Part shown: piece after piece, positions 26,768 to 36,400 of the stretch
Position numbering within the stretch: position 1 is the stretch's first letter
Layout: each line of letters starts with the position of its first letter
DNA from: Agrococcus sp. KRD186
Lineage (GTDB): Bacteria; Actinomycetota; Actinomycetes; Actinomycetales; Microbacteriaceae
DNA length: 64,000 nucleotides
Assembly: GCF_017168255.1 (NCBI RefSeq)
Contig: NZ_JABFAP010000001.1
Coordinates: 2,439,450 to 2,503,449, forward strand
Reading direction: 5' to 3'
Program-made: the position numbers and the translations under genes
Notes under the pieces: model-generated
Seen by the model: the letters and a program-made list of their open reading frames with translations, nothing else
What the model was told of the DNA's origin: nothing
Databases searched by the model: none

Positions 26768-27181
26768 ATGGCGACGATCCCAGAGCAGTACCGGTACCTC
26801 ATCGATCAGCCGCTGTTCGCGCACCTCGCGACCGTGCGGCCCGACGGCACTCCGCAGGTGAACCCGATGTGGTTCGGCTTCGACGGCGAGCACATGCTCT
26901 TCACCCACACGAGCACGCGGCAGAAGTTCACGAACCTGCAGGCGAACCCGGCGATGTCGCTCTCGATGACCGACCCCGAGAAGCCCTACCTCTACGTCGA
27001 GGTGCGCGGGCACCTGGCAGAGGTCGTGCCTGACCCGACCGGCGCGTTCTACGTCGAGATGGGCAAGCGCTACGGCAATGCCGCGCAGACCCCGCCGCCG
27101 GATGCCGCCGAGCGCGTCATCCTGAAGATGGCGGTCGGCAAGGTCTCTGGCCGGGTGGAGACGCCGAAGCACCTCGAGTAG
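26768..27181 (+). CDS. PPOX-class F420-type oxidoreductase
   Basis: A 137-residue split-barrel flavin/deazaflavin protein. LATVRPDGTPQVNPMWFGFDG near residues 19-39 is the family's cofactor-strand region, and FTHTSTRQKFTNL near 48 is typical of F420-dependent members. Together with the F420-dependent dehydrogenase gene at 41049-42041 it argues that the organism makes coenzyme F420. ATG 26768 has GAGCCT six bases upstream. Confidence 0.85.
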   Translation: MATIPEQYRYLIDQPLFAHLATVRPDGTPQVNPMWFGFDGEHMLFTHTSTRQKFTNLQANPAMSLSMTDPEKPYLYVEVRGHLAEVVPDPTGAFYVEMGKRYGNAAQTPPPDAAERVILKMAVGKVSGRVETPKHLE

Positions 27182-27182
27182 C

Positions 27183-27255
27183 GCGCTGGAGCTGAGGAGC
27201 ACGGCCCTTTCGGGCCGTGCTCGCGACGCCAGCGCCGGGCCCCGTCCCGGGGCCC
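27183..27255 (+). repeat. Two-hairpin structured element, copy 2
   Basis: GCGCTGGAGCTGAG, hairpin 1 with an 11-base perfect stem (27197-27207 / 27212-27222, loop TTTC), linker GCGACGCCAGCGCC and hairpin 2 (27237-27243 / 27249-27255, loop GTCCC). It begins one base after the PPOX stop codon, between convergent genes, where it probably terminates transcription. Confidence 0.85.
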
Positions 27256-27261
27256 GGTCCC

Positions 27262-27747
27262 TCACTCGGCACCCGGCAGGTGCACCTCGATCTCGTACAG
27301 CTCGCGCGGGTCGGCCTCGTCGACGCGCTCGCCCGAGAGCCCGAGCTTCTTGTAGAACTCGGCCGCGACCTCGAGCGACTGCCACTCGAGCACCCGGATG
27401 CTGGTCTGCTGCTCCGCCCAGGTCTGCACCGCGCGGAACAGCGCCGTGCCCGCGCCGCGGCCGCGCGCATCCGGTGACACCCACAGGTCGTGCATGCGCG
27501 CGATCGACCAGTCGCGCTGCGGGGCGGGGCCGTAGTCCTGCGCGGCGGCGTAGCCGAGCAGCTGCCCGTCGGCCTCGGCGACGACGATGTGGTGCGCCTC
27601 GTTGACCACCAGCGAGTCAAGGCGCTCGCGGTAGCGGTCGACCTTCTCGTCCTCCTCGTCGGCGTGCCGGTGCTGGGCGATCAGCTGCTGCAGCACGGCC
27701 GCATCCTCCGCGCGCGCTCGCCGGATGTGGATGTCGCCCTCGCCCAT
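27262..27747 (-). CDS. GNAT N-acetyltransferase
   Basis: A 161-residue acetyl-CoA-dependent acetyltransferase. The acetyl-CoA loop DARGRGAGTALF is near residue 94 and the C-terminal strand/helix AAEFYKKLGL near 128. ATG 27747 has TACGCT (27754-27759, minus strand) six bases upstream. It is convergent with the PPOX gene. The acceptor substrate is unknown. Confidence 0.88.
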   Translation of the reverse strand: MGEGDIHIRRARAEDAAVLQQLIAQHRHADEEDEKVDRYRERLDSLVVNEAHHIVVAEADGQLLGYAAAQDYGPAPQRDWSIARMHDLWVSPDARGRGAGTALFRAVQTWAEQQTSIRVLEWQSLEVAAEFYKKLGLSGERVDEADPRELYEIEVHLPGAE

Positions 27748-27753
27748 GCGGCC

Positions 27754-27759
27754 AGCGTA
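27754..27759 (-). promoter_or_regulatory. -10 element, leaderless GNAT gene
   Basis: TACGCT on the minus strand, six bases before ATG 27747. Confidence 0.6.
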
Positions 27760-27914
27760 GCCGCCGCCGGCCGCCGCTGAGATGTGCACGCCGCTTGGCG
27801 GACGGCGTAGCCCGATTCCGCGTGTTTCCGCGGCCGCAGCGTGGGAGAGAGCACATCGCTTCGGCGAGGCGCGTGCACATCTCTGGCCGCGCCGCTCCGG
27901 TCGCACCGACGCGG

Positions 27915-28050
27915 AGGGTGGCGCGCCCTGGCGGGACTCGAACGCGGCCGCGGAGGCGACCGCTGCGTGGGTTGCGGTCAGCGTCGACGGGCACAGCCAG
28001 GATGAGCCGGTGCTGGTGGCGATCGACGACGACCGGGTGGCGGGATTCTC
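27915..28050 (+). pseudogene. Possible acetyltransferase remnant upstream of vapBC
   Basis: In frame with the antitoxin, this stretch translates to a run ending DEPVLVAIDDDRVAGF, which looks like the beta-strand pair (V-A-x-D-D-G-R-V-V-G-F) of GNAT enzymes, then breaks off at the vapBC control region. No matching C-terminal half is present. It probably marks a gene truncated when the toxin-antitoxin module arrived. The rest of 27748-27914 shows no supportable gene. Confidence 0.4.
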
Positions 28051-28061
28051 CCCTTTCAAAA

Positions 28062-28087
28062 CATGCTCATGCTACAGTATGAGCATG
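28062..28087. promoter_or_regulatory. vapBC operator-promoter
   Basis: CATGCTCAT (28062-28070) and ATGAGCATG (28079-28087) are a perfect inverted repeat around TACAGT (28073-28078). That hexamer is a -10 element six bases before ATG 28085, so operator, promoter and start codon overlap. This is the layout expected for autorepression by the antitoxin-toxin complex. Confidence 0.75.
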
Positions 28088-28327
28088 AAGACTGAGCGAC
28101 TGCAGGTGCTCATCGAGATGGAGCAGCGCGCCCGTCTGGAATGGACGGCCGCGGTCAGGGGCGTCTCGGTAGCGGCGCTCGTGAGGGATGCGATCAACCT
28201 GGTGTATCCGCCACAGGCGGAGCAGCGGGCGAAGGCCGCAGCCGACATCCTGGCCGCTGAGCCGATGGCAGTGCCCGATCCGGCGGAGCTGCGCGCGGAG
28301 CTCGATCGGCTGCGAGGCGGCGATTGA
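28085..28327 (+). CDS. vapB: VapB-type ribbon-helix-helix antitoxin
   Basis: An 80-residue protein. The N-terminal beta strand and two helices (MKTERLQVLIEMEQRARLE, then SVAALVRDAINLVYP near 28-42) fit a ribbon-helix-helix DNA-binding fold. The C-terminal part (50-80) is charged and probably wraps the toxin. ATG 28085 is preferred to ATG 28079 because the -10 element is six bases upstream. The stop TGA lies at the toxin start, so the two are coupled. Confidence 0.85.
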   Translation: MKTERLQVLIEMEQRARLEWTAAVRGVSVAALVRDAINLVYPPQAEQRAKAAADILAAEPMAVPDPAELRAELDRLRGGD

Positions 28328-28761
28328 TACTCCTTGACACCAGCGTGCTCGTCTACGCGGTGGGTGTCGAGCACCCCCTCCGAGACCCGTGCCGCGCGGC
28401 CATCGCTGCAGTCGGAGCGGGCGCGCTTGCCGCGACCACTACCGTCGAGGTGCTGCAGGAGTTCGCACATGTCCGAGCGAGGCGGCGAGGCCGCGACGAC
28501 GCCGTGGTGCTGACAGAGCGCTACGCAACAGTGCTGGCACCGCTCATCACCGTCGACGCGGACGACCTCTCGCTAGGGATGCGGAGGTTCCGCGAACACG
28601 AATCGCTCGGCGCGTTCGACGCAGTGCTCGCGGCCGTGGCGCAACAGCGCGAGCATGTGCACGCCTTGGCGTCCGCCGACCGCGCCTTCTCCGACGTTCC
28701 TGGTCTTGTGCATCTTGACCCAGCCGCGAGGGACTTCCGCGAGCGCATGGGGATCGACTGA
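28324..28761 (+). CDS. vapC: VapC-type PIN-domain ribonuclease toxin
   Basis: A 145-residue PIN-domain RNase. The acidic metal ligands can be placed at LLDTSVLVY (Asp 5), TTVEVLQEF (Glu near 42), LGAFDAVLAA (Asp near 99) and SADRAF (Asp near 118). Translation starts at TTG 28324, overlapping the antitoxin stop; a rare start limits toxin relative to antitoxin. The target is probably tRNA or rRNA, by family. Confidence 0.88.
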   Translation: MILLDTSVLVYAVGVEHPLRDPCRAAIAAVGAGALAATTTVEVLQEFAHVRARRRGRDDAVVLTERYATVLAPLITVDADDLSLGMRRFREHESLGAFDAVLAAVAQQREHVHALASADRAFSDVPGLVHLDPAARDFRERMGID

Positions 28762-28765
28762 CCGC

Positions 28766-29629
28766 TCAGCCGCTGGCGACGTGCTCGGCGCAGGCCGGCT
28801 CGCAGTCGCCGCACACGGGCACCTGCTTGCGGCACGACCAGAGGCGGCAGTTGCCCATGCCGCCCGTCGGCGCGCCGCAGGCCGCGCACGAGCCGAGCAC
28901 TGCCGCATCCGACCCGAACTGCATCGTCTGGCGCTGGTCGAACACGTACAGCGAGCCTTCCCACAGCCCCGAGTTGCCGAAGCGCTCGCCGTAGCGGACG
29001 ATGCCGCCGTCGAGCTGGTAGACCTCCTGGAAGCCGCGCTTCGCCATCAGGCTCGAGAGCACCTCGCAGCGCACGCCGCCGGTGCAGTAGGTGACCACCG
29101 GCTTGTCCTTCAGGTGGTCGTAGGCGCCCGAGTCGAGCAGCCGCGCGAAATCGCGGGTGGTCTCCACGTCGGGCACGATCGCGCCCTTGAAGCGCCCCAC
29201 CTCGGCCTCGAAGCGGTTGCGGCCGTCGAAGAAGACCACGTCGTCGCGCTGCTCGACCAGCTCGTGCAGCTCGCCGGGCTGCAGGTGCCGCCCGCCGCCG
29301 ACGATGCCGGCCTCATCGACCTCGAGCTCATCGGCCGCGCCGAAGGTGACGATCTCGTCGCGCACCTTCACGCTCAGCCGCGGGAAGTCGCTGCCCGTGC
29401 CCGCCGACCACGTGATGTCGAGGCCCTTGAACCCCGAATACTCGCGCGTGGTGCGCGCGTAGCGACGCAGCGCATCCGTCTCCCCTCCGACCGTGCCGTT
29501 GATGCCGTGCGGCGAGATCAGGATGCGACCGGTCAGCCCCAGCGACTCGCAGAGCGCGCGCTGCCACAACCGCACCGCCTCGGGGTCGGCGATGGGCGTG
29601 AAGCGGTAGTAGAGCAGCACCTTGTGCAT
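28766..29629 (-). CDS. trhO: tRNA uridine(34) hydroxylase, rhodanese family
   Basis: Installs 5-hydroxyuridine at tRNA position 34, the YceA/TrhO family. The 287 residues comprise an N-terminal acylphosphatase-like region ([23 protein letters not shown] near 39), a rhodanese domain with active-site Cys in [16 protein letters not shown] near 182, and a C-terminal Cys-rich zinc-ribbon-like tail ([18 protein letters not shown]). ATG 29629 has GAGAAT (29636-29641, minus strand) six bases upstream. Confidence 0.92.
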   Translation of the reverse strand: MHKVLLYYRFTPIADPEAVRLWQRALCESLGLTGRILISPHGINGTVGGETDALRRYARTTREYSGFKGLDITWSAGTGSDFPRLSVKVRDEIVTFGAADELEVDEAGIVGGGRHLQPGELHELVEQRDDVVFFDGRNRFEAEVGRFKGAIVPDVETTRDFARLLDSGAYDHLKDKPVVTYCTGGVRCEVLSSLMAKRGFQEVYQLDGGIVRYGERFGNSGLWEGSLYVFDQRQTMQFGSDAAVLGSCAACGAPTGGMGNCRLWSCRKQVPVCGDCEPACAEHVASG

Positions 29630-29635
29630 TGTTCG

Positions 29636-29641
29636 ATTCTC
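29636..29641 (-). promoter_or_regulatory. -10 element, leaderless trhO
   Basis: GAGAAT on the minus strand, six bases before ATG 29629. Confidence 0.55.
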
Positions 29642-29688
29642 CCAAACGAGAGCGGATGCGGTGTGCACGTCGGGCAGGATGGCTGACC

Positions 29689-30264
29689 GTGAACATGTGG
29701 TTGCAGTGGCTGATGGCGATGACCGTGAAGAGCAAGGGACGCCCGGCGCTCGGGATCGACGAGGTGGCGCGCACACCCTTCGTGGTGCTGCCGACCGACA
29801 TCGACCTGCTCGGGCACATGAACAACGGACGCTACCTCTCGTACATGGACCTCGCGCGCGTCGACATGACCAACCGCACGGGCATGTCGGCGGTGCTCGA
29901 CAAGGCCGGCATCTACGCGGTGGTCGGCCAGTCGACGATGGTCTACCGGCGCTCGCTCGATCTGTGGCAGCGGTTCGAGATCGAGACGGCCGTGCAGGGC
30001 GCCGATGAGCGGGCGATCTACCTGCAGCAGCGGTTCGTGGTCGACGGCGAGGTGCACGCGCGCGGCGTCGTGCAGGGCCGCTTCATCGAGCGCGGCGTCG
30101 GCACGGCGACGATCGCGCGGGTGACCGAGGTGCTCGAGGCCGCCGGGCTCTCGGTCGTGATGCCGGAGCTCGACCAGCGGGTGCACGACTGGGCAGAGAT
30201 GAACCGGCTGCCGTCGAACCGCCTCCCGGCACCCTCCACCTGGGGCGGCCGCACGCCCCGCTGA
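29689..30264 (+). CDS. Hotdog-fold thioesterase-like protein
   Basis: A 191-residue protein of the 4-hydroxybenzoyl-CoA/acyl-CoA thioesterase superfamily. [21 protein letters not shown] near residues 36-56 (in LGHMNNGRY) is the signature; [11 protein letters not shown] near 78 is the next strand. GTG 29689 follows CAGGAT by eight bases; ATG 29695 is an alternative two codons downstream. It is divergent from trhO. The acyl substrate is unknown. Confidence 0.82.
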   Translation: MNMWLQWLMAMTVKSKGRPALGIDEVARTPFVVLPTDIDLLGHMNNGRYLSYMDLARVDMTNRTGMSAVLDKAGIYAVVGQSTMVYRRSLDLWQRFEIETAVQGADERAIYLQQRFVVDGEVHARGVVQGRFIERGVGTATIARVTEVLEAAGLSVVMPELDQRVHDWAEMNRLPSNRLPAPSTWGGRTPR

Positions 30265-30453
30265 CCTCGCGTTTGAGGGCTATCCCCAACCCGACTCGGC
30301 CTCGGCCCCGGCCGCGCCTCAAGCCTCGCCCTGGTAGTGAGGCGAAACCCCGGCCGTACAAGAAGAGCGCTGTGGCGAAGCGAGGGAAGTTCTGCAAGCG
30401 AGATGACGCCCCGCCGGCTGCGGCACTGCCTCGCGGCGGCAATCGTGCTATAC

Positions 30454-30483
30454 GTTGCTAGCAACCGCTTGAAGCGCTAGACT
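30454..30483 (+). promoter_or_regulatory. Promoter with palindrome before the AAA-type ATPase gene
   Basis: TTGCTA (30455-30460), a 17-base spacer and TAGACT (30478-30483). The -35 box sits in the perfect 12-base palindrome GTTGCTAGCAAC (30454-30465), a likely repressor site. The rest of 30265-30450 shows no supportable gene. Confidence 0.6.
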
Positions 30484-30508
30484 CGCTATACCGCGCGAGA
30501 GGAGACCG

Positions 30509-31678
30509 ATGACTCGCCGTCAGTCCAATCCGTTCCGGCCCGGCTTCAACCAGGCCCCGGTCGTCTTCGCTGGTCGCGTTGAGGTCCTCGACGGTGCTGT
30601 CGAAGCCCTGGAGGTCGCGGCATACGATGCCCGCACCCCGCGGCCGCTGATCCTGGTCGGGCCGCGCGGCGTCGGCAAGACCGTGACCTTGGGAGAGATC
30701 GCCACCCTCGCGGCCGAGGAATTGTCGTGGCCCTCTGTGCACGTCGAGGCCAAGGCAGGCGGATTCCTCGCGGAGCTCAGCCTGCGCCTCCAGAAGGCTC
30801 GCCAACTGCTGGCGGGCACTGTCGTGGCCGAACGGCCCCTGGGACGGACCCGGGTCTCGGGTGGCAAGGTCGAGGCGAAGGCTCTCGGAGTGGGCGGAGC
30901 GATCGAGTTCCAGGTGGATGCGGCCGACAGGGCCGCTGACCTCGACGTGGCCACTGCGCTCCGTCAGGTCATGCAGGTCGCCGCCGAACGCGGTGCCGGC
31001 CTCCTCCTTACCCTTGACGAGCTGCAGAACGCTTCCCCGGACGAGCTCAACACCCTCGGTGCTCTACTCCAGGAGAGCGTCCCTCTGGACTGGCCCTTGG
31101 TCGTGGCAGTGGCCGCACTGCCCTCCCTGCGGAGCAATCGCGGGCCACGCAGGCTGCCGACCTACCTCGAACGAGCGGAATGGCACGAGCTGGAGGCGCT
31201 ACCGGCCAAGGACGCTCGACAGGCTCTCGTCGAACCGGCGCGACAGGCTGGCCGACCAATGACTCCAGAGGCAGCGGATGCGCTCTTGGGCATCGCCGGG
31301 GGCTACCCGTACGCCATCCAGGTCGTCGGCCACTTCGCCTGGAGGGCCTCCCATGACAGCGCCGAGATCACTCTCGTCCACGCTCATGCCGCTCGGCCCA
31401 GGATCGAGGCGGACCTCGAGCAGTTGTTCACGAGCCGCTGGGAGGACGCCAGTGGCCGGGAGCGGGAATATCTTCGCGCCGCCGCATCTGCCGCTCAGAA
31501 GCACGCTCGGCCGCCAACGGGCGGCGAGGTGGCTGCTGAACTCGGAACGACGGCCAAGTCGGTTTCGTACTTGCGCGATCGCCTCCTCAAGAAGGGGACG
31601 ATCTACCACGACGGCGCAGGCCGACTGCACTTCATCACGCCGGGTATGGGTCTCTGGATCGGCGATCTGGAGCACTGA
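30509..31678 (+). CDS. Stand-alone AAA/STAND-like ATPase with winged-helix C-terminus
   Basis: A 389-residue protein. Walker A GPRGVGKT lies near residues 52-59, Walker B LLLTLDELQN near 164-173 and an arginine-bearing region around 200-260. The C-terminus (about 320-389) has a winged-helix pattern (EVAAELGTTAKSVSYLRDRLLKKGTIY). GAGAGGAG precedes the ATG. It resembles ATP-binding regulators of unknown function rather than helicases. It is a lone gene with its own palindrome-bearing promoter, probably accessory; a defence or phage-sensing role would be inference. Confidence 0.75.
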   Translation: MTRRQSNPFRPGFNQAPVVFAGRVEVLDGAVEALEVAAYDARTPRPLILVGPRGVGKTVTLGEIATLAAEELSWPSVHVEAKAGGFLAELSLRLQKARQLLAGTVVAERPLGRTRVSGGKVEAKALGVGGAIEFQVDAADRAADLDVATALRQVMQVAAERGAGLLLTLDELQNASPDELNTLGALLQESVPLDWPLVVAVAALPSLRSNRGPRRLPTYLERAEWHELEALPAKDARQALVEPARQAGRPMTPEAADALLGIAGGYPYAIQVVGHFAWRASHDSAEITLVHAHAARPRIEADLEQLFTSRWEDASGREREYLRAAASAAQKHARPPTGGEVAAELGTTAKSVSYLRDRLLKKGTIYHDGAGRLHFITPGMGLWIGDLEH

Positions 31679-31685
31679 GGGAACG

Positions 31686-33353
31686 TCACCCGACCCGGCC
31701 TGCCAGCAGCTCCAGCGCCGCCTGTGCCGCGTTGTGCCCGCCGATGCCTGAGACGGCCCCGCCACGGCGGGCGCCTGCGCCGGCCAGGAGGATTCGCGGG
31801 TGCGCCGTCTCCACGCCCCATGCCTCGGCGACCGATGTCGCCTCCTCCTCCAGCCACGGCCAGGACAGCGGGCCGTGGAAGATGTTGCCGCCCGGCATCG
31901 CCAGCGCCGCCTCGAGGTCGAGGGTGGTCTTCGTCTCGATGGCCGGGGTGGCGATGCCGTCCGGCCCCGTGCCCTGCAGCAGCAGCGGCTCGATCGGCTC
32001 GGCGAGCACCGAGTCGAGCGAGGCCAGCACGGCCCGCTCGAGCTCGCCGCGCATCCGCTCGTTGGTGTCGTCGTTCAGCAGCCGGTCGGGCACGTGCAGC
32101 CCGAAGACGGTGAGGGTGTGGGCGCCGGATGCGCGCAGCTCGTCACCGAGGATCGTCGGGTCGGTGAGGGAGTGGCAGTAGATCTCGCACGGCAGCGGTT
32201 CGGGGATGCGGCCGGCGCTCGCCGCGGCGTGCGCGGCGCCGAGCTGCGTGTAGGTCTCGTTGATGTGGAAGGTGCCGCCGAAGGCCGCCTCGGGCGAGAC
32301 ATCGCCCCGCAGCCGCGGCAGCCGCGAGAGCAGCATGTTCACCTTCACCTGCGCACCCTCGGGCCGCTGCCGGCCACCGGCGCCCTCCTCGCCCAGCAGC
32401 CCCGCCAGCACGTGCGGCGCCACAGCGGAGAGCACCAGGTCGAACTGCGCCGTCAGCTCGGTGCCGCTGGGCACACCCGCCGAGCCGGCCAGGCTGCCGC
32501 CGACCCGCTCCTCCCAGGTCACCTCGCCGTCGGGCGTCACGCCCGTGACCGTGACGCCCGTCAGGATGGTCGCGCCCGCGGCCCGCGCCGCCGCTTCGAG
32601 CTCGCCGGAGACGCGCCCCATGCCGCCGATCGGCACGTCCCAGTCGCCGGTGCCGCCGCCGATCACGTGGTAGAGCAGGCAGCGGTTCTGCTCGAGCCCG
32701 GGGTCGTCGAGCGCGGCGAACGTGCCGATCAGCGCGTCCGTCGCGATCACGCCGCGCACCAGGTCGTCCGCGACCGCGCCCTCGATGGCGTCGGCGATGG
32801 GCGCGTCGACGATCTCGGACCAGGCGGATGCGGCTCCCGCAGCCGCGCGCGCGGCGTCGCGGGTGGGCAGGGGCTCGGTGAGCGTCGGGAACAGGGCCGC
32901 CGCCAACCGGGTGGTGCGGTCATAGAAGTGACCGAACCCATCCGCATCGCCGGCGGCGCCGATGGCGGCGAAGGAGGCGCGCGTGGCGGCCTCGTCGCCG
33001 GCGTCGATGAGCAGCCCGCGGTCGCCGCCGAGCCCGGATCGGCCGCTTCCAGCGCCGTCGTGCCCATAGCCGGCTGGCACCGGCGTGTAGGAGGAGTAGC
33101 GGCGCCGAGCGAGGCGCACGTCGAGCCCCAGGTCGCGGATGATCTGCTCGGGCAGCAGGCTCACGAGGTAGCTGTAGCGCGACAGGCGGGCGTCGAGGCC
33201 GACGAAGCCGCTGGTGGAGACGGCAGCCCCGCCGACGTGCGGCAGGCGCTCGAGCACCGTCACGGCCACGCCCGCGCGGGCGAGGTAGGCGGCGGCGGTG
33301 AGGCCGTTGTGGCCTCCGCCGATGATGGCGATGCGGGGCTTGCCTGCGAGCAT
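31686..33353 (-). CDS. FAD-dependent phytoene/carotenoid desaturase-type oxidoreductase
   Basis: A 555-residue flavoprotein. The dinucleotide-binding motif IAIIGGGHNGLTAAAYLARAG is at about 7-27 (key Gly residues 11, 12, 13 and 16), ERLPHVGGAA near 35, and the C-terminal FAD-contact segment ILLAGAGARRGGAVSGIGGHNAA at about 519-541. The size matches NAD(P)/FAD-dependent proteins of the phytoene dehydrogenase group (COG1233). No carotenoid synthesis gene is nearby, so the substrate is open. ATG 33353 is preceded by GAGGAGG, unlike the leaderless genes around it. Confidence 0.85.
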   Translation of the reverse strand: MLAGKPRIAIIGGGHNGLTAAAYLARAGVAVTVLERLPHVGGAAVSTSGFVGLDARLSRYSYLVSLLPEQIIRDLGLDVRLARRRYSSYTPVPAGYGHDGAGSGRSGLGGDRGLLIDAGDEAATRASFAAIGAAGDADGFGHFYDRTTRLAAALFPTLTEPLPTRDAARAAAGAASAWSEIVDAPIADAIEGAVADDLVRGVIATDALIGTFAALDDPGLEQNRCLLYHVIGGGTGDWDVPIGGMGRVSGELEAAARAAGATILTGVTVTGVTPDGEVTWEERVGGSLAGSAGVPSGTELTAQFDLVLSAVAPHVLAGLLGEEGAGGRQRPEGAQVKVNMLLSRLPRLRGDVSPEAAFGGTFHINETYTQLGAAHAAASAGRIPEPLPCEIYCHSLTDPTILGDELRASGAHTLTVFGLHVPDRLLNDDTNERMRGELERAVLASLDSVLAEPIEPLLLQGTGPDGIATPAIETKTTLDLEAALAMPGGNIFHGPLSWPWLEEEATSVAEAWGVETAHPRILLAGAGARRGGAVSGIGGHNAAQAALELLAGRVG

Positions 33354-33425
33354 GCGGGTCCTCCTCGTTGAGCGGCCGATCCTTGGCCTGCACCCGTGCG
33401 ACGCCGGGTTCATGGCCTGCACGCA

Positions 33426-33431
33426 TACGAT
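33426..33431 (+). promoter_or_regulatory. -10 element of the putA-like gene
   Basis: TACGAT seven bases before ATG 33439, with no ribosome site between. Confidence 0.5.
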
Positions 33432-33438
33432 ATGCCGC

Positions 33439-36400
33439 ATGACCGAGCAGCCCAGGGACGAAGACTTCGACGCCCTGATCGCCGAGGGGATCCAGCAGGC
33501 CGAGCGCGAGCGGTCGTCGGGCGCGCCGGACGCCGAGCCTCCTGTGGAGAGCGACGAGGACATCCGGCAGTTGGGCCTCGACGACCCGCTGGAGGTCGTC
33601 GACGAGCAGGATGCCGACGAGACCGACGCTGACCCCGACGAGCCGGTGCGGCTGACGGTGACGCTCGACTCCGGTCCCGCCTTCGAGGTCGATGACGCGA
33701 CCTGGGCGGCCGCGGTCAGCCCCTACCAGCCGGTCGAGGTGCCGGGCGTCGCCCGCTCGGCCGCCGAACCGCCCGCGTCGGGCTGGTCGCTCTCCGCCGA
33801 CATCGTCGACGTGCCGACGGTGCAGATGGATGCGCTGGAGCTGCAGGAGGAGCTGCGGGCCGCGTCGCTGACCCCCGTGCCCGAGGCCGCGCAGGTGCCA
33901 GAGCAGTCGGTGCCGGAGGAGGGGGCGGCGTCTGCCGCCACGGCCCCCGAGGCCGCTGCGCCTGCCGAGGCCGCCACGGCCACCGAGGATGCCGCGCCTG
34001 CCGAGGACGCCGCGCCCGTCGCCACACCGGATGCGTCGCCGCTGCTGCCGCCGCAGGACACCCCCAGGATCGGCGGGCTGGCGGCAGCGGTCTCCGCCCG
34101 CGCAGCGGCCAGGGCGGCCGCCGAGGCCGAGCTGCGGGAGGCGGCGGAGTCCGCGGCGGCCCCGGCACCCGTGCCGAACGTCTCGGCCACTCCGGAGCCG
34201 AGGCCCGAGCCGGAACCGCAGCCACAGCCGGTCGTGGAGCGGGAGCCCGCGTCGCGCCCGCGAGTGCGACCCCGACCCGAGCCTGGCCCCGCACCGGAGC
34301 CGACGCCGCTGCCGGAGGCTGCGCCCGTCTCCGCTCCCATCGCCGCTGCCGAGCCCGCGCCCGCCGCCGACTCCCCCAAGGCACCCGTGCCCGCACCGGC
34401 GCCCGCACCGCTCGCCGGCCCAGCGAGCGACGACCCCTACGCGCTCACCGCCATCGAGCGGGTGCGCGCCTGGCTCAGCCCCGCATCAGACTCGGGGCGC
34501 GACAAGCGCAGCCGTGACAAGGCGGAGGAGCGTCTCGCCGGCCTGCTGAAGGATCCCCACGGGCTCGAGTTCGCGGTCGCGTTCGTCGACAAGGTCGTGC
34601 GGCCCGAGGATCCGAAGGTGGGCGCTCGCAACTTCGAGGAGCTCAGCCGCGACATCCCCGGCTTCCTCGACTGGTACCTCAAGCTCGGCGTCACGCTCGG
34701 CGGCGGCTTCGGCATCGTGAGCCCCAAGCTCGTGATGCCGATGGTGAAGAAGGCGATGCGCGAGATCGTCTCGCACCTCGTCATCGATGCGACCCCCGCC
34801 AAGCTCGCCAAGCCGCTCGCGAAGCTGCGCGAGGACGGCACCCGGCTGAGCATCACGCTGCTCGGCGAGGCGGTGCTCGGCGAGCAGGGGGCCGACGAGC
34901 GCCTCGCCGCCACCGTCGAGCTGCTCGAGCGCGACGACGTCGACGCCATCTCGGTGGCGCTGTCGCCGATGGCGCCGCAGCGGCAGCCGTGGGCGTTCGA
35001 CGAGACCGTCGAGCAGGTCGCCGAGCGACTGCTGCCGCTCTACACGGCCGCCGCGCAGGCGCAGCACGCGAAGCGCATCACGCTCGAGATGGGCGCATAC
35101 CGCGACCTCGACCTCACGATCGCGGTGTTCGAGCGCCTGCTCATGCGGCCGGAGCTCGCGAGGCTCGAGGCCGGCATCGTGCTGCAGGCCTACCTGCCCG
35201 AAGCCCTCGCTGTCTACCGCCGCCTCGCCGCCTTCGCGAAGGAGCGCCGCGCGCAGGGCGGCGCTGGCATCAGGGTGCGGCTGGTGAAGGGCGCGCACCT
35301 CGCGACGGAGCGCGTGGAGGCGACCCTGCACGGCTGGCCGCTCGCGACCCTGCCGTCGAAGGCATCGACCGACGCCAACTTCACGCGCGTGCTGCGCGAG
35401 GCGCTGCTGCCCGACAATGCCTTCGCCGTGCGCGTCGGCGTCGCGAGCCACAACCTCTTCGACCTCGCCTACGCGGCCGAGTTCGCTCGCGAGCACGGCA
35501 CGCACCAGCGCATCGACGCCGAGATGCTGCTGGGCATGGCCGCCGAGCACCGCGACGCCGTGCGCGAGGTCTTCCCGCACCTCGTGCTCACCGCGCCAGT
35601 GGTGCTGCCCGGCCAGTTCGACGCCGCCGCCGGCTACCTCATCCGCCGGCTCCAGGAGCACGCGGCCGACGAGGGCTTCGCCTCCAGCCTGCTCGAGCTC
35701 TCCGATCCCGCCGTCTTCGAGCGCGAGCGCGACCGCTTCCTCGACTCGCTCGAGCTGCTGTGCAGCGAGGACGCCGCACGGCCCGCCGGCCGCGACGGCG
35801 TGCAGCCCGCGCCGCAATCGAACCGCACCCAGGACCGCCAGGGCGACCTGCAGGCGTCGCAGACAGCCCCGCCCGCCTTCGCCAACGAGCCCGACACCGA
35901 CCCGGCGCTGGCCTCCAACCGCGACTGGGCGCGGCAGATCGTGCAGCGCGCCGGCGCCACCGAGCTCGGCAGCCGCACGCTCGAGATGAACCGCATCGAG
36001 GACTGGCCGACGCTCGAGCGCCGCATCGACCGTGCTGCGCAGGCCAGTAACGGATGGGCTGCGCTGGGTGCCGAGGGCAGGCGCGAGATCCTGCGCGAGG
36101 CGGCCACGACGCTGGGCGCCTACCGCGGCCGGCTGATCGAGATCATGCTGGCCGAGACCGGCACGACGGTCGCTGAGGCCGACCCGGAGGTGTCGGCGGC
36201 GATCGACTTCGCCCGCTTCTCCGCGGAGCGGGCGCCGCTGCTCGAGCAGCTCGACGACGCGATCCCGAAGCCGGTGGCGCTGACCGTCGTGGCGCCGCCA
36301 TGGCACGACGCGGTCGCCGCTGCCGTCGGTGGCGTGACCGCTGCGCTCGCGACCGGCTCCGCCGTCATCCTCAAGCCTGCGCCGCATGCTCGCCGCAGCG

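Noticed and set aside
27915-27960. tRNA-like GTTCGAGTCCCGCC on the minus strand, as for an attachment site
   Set aside because: The T-stem does not pair (two mismatches) and there is no anticodon or acceptor arm; coincidence with the GNAT remnant is simpler.
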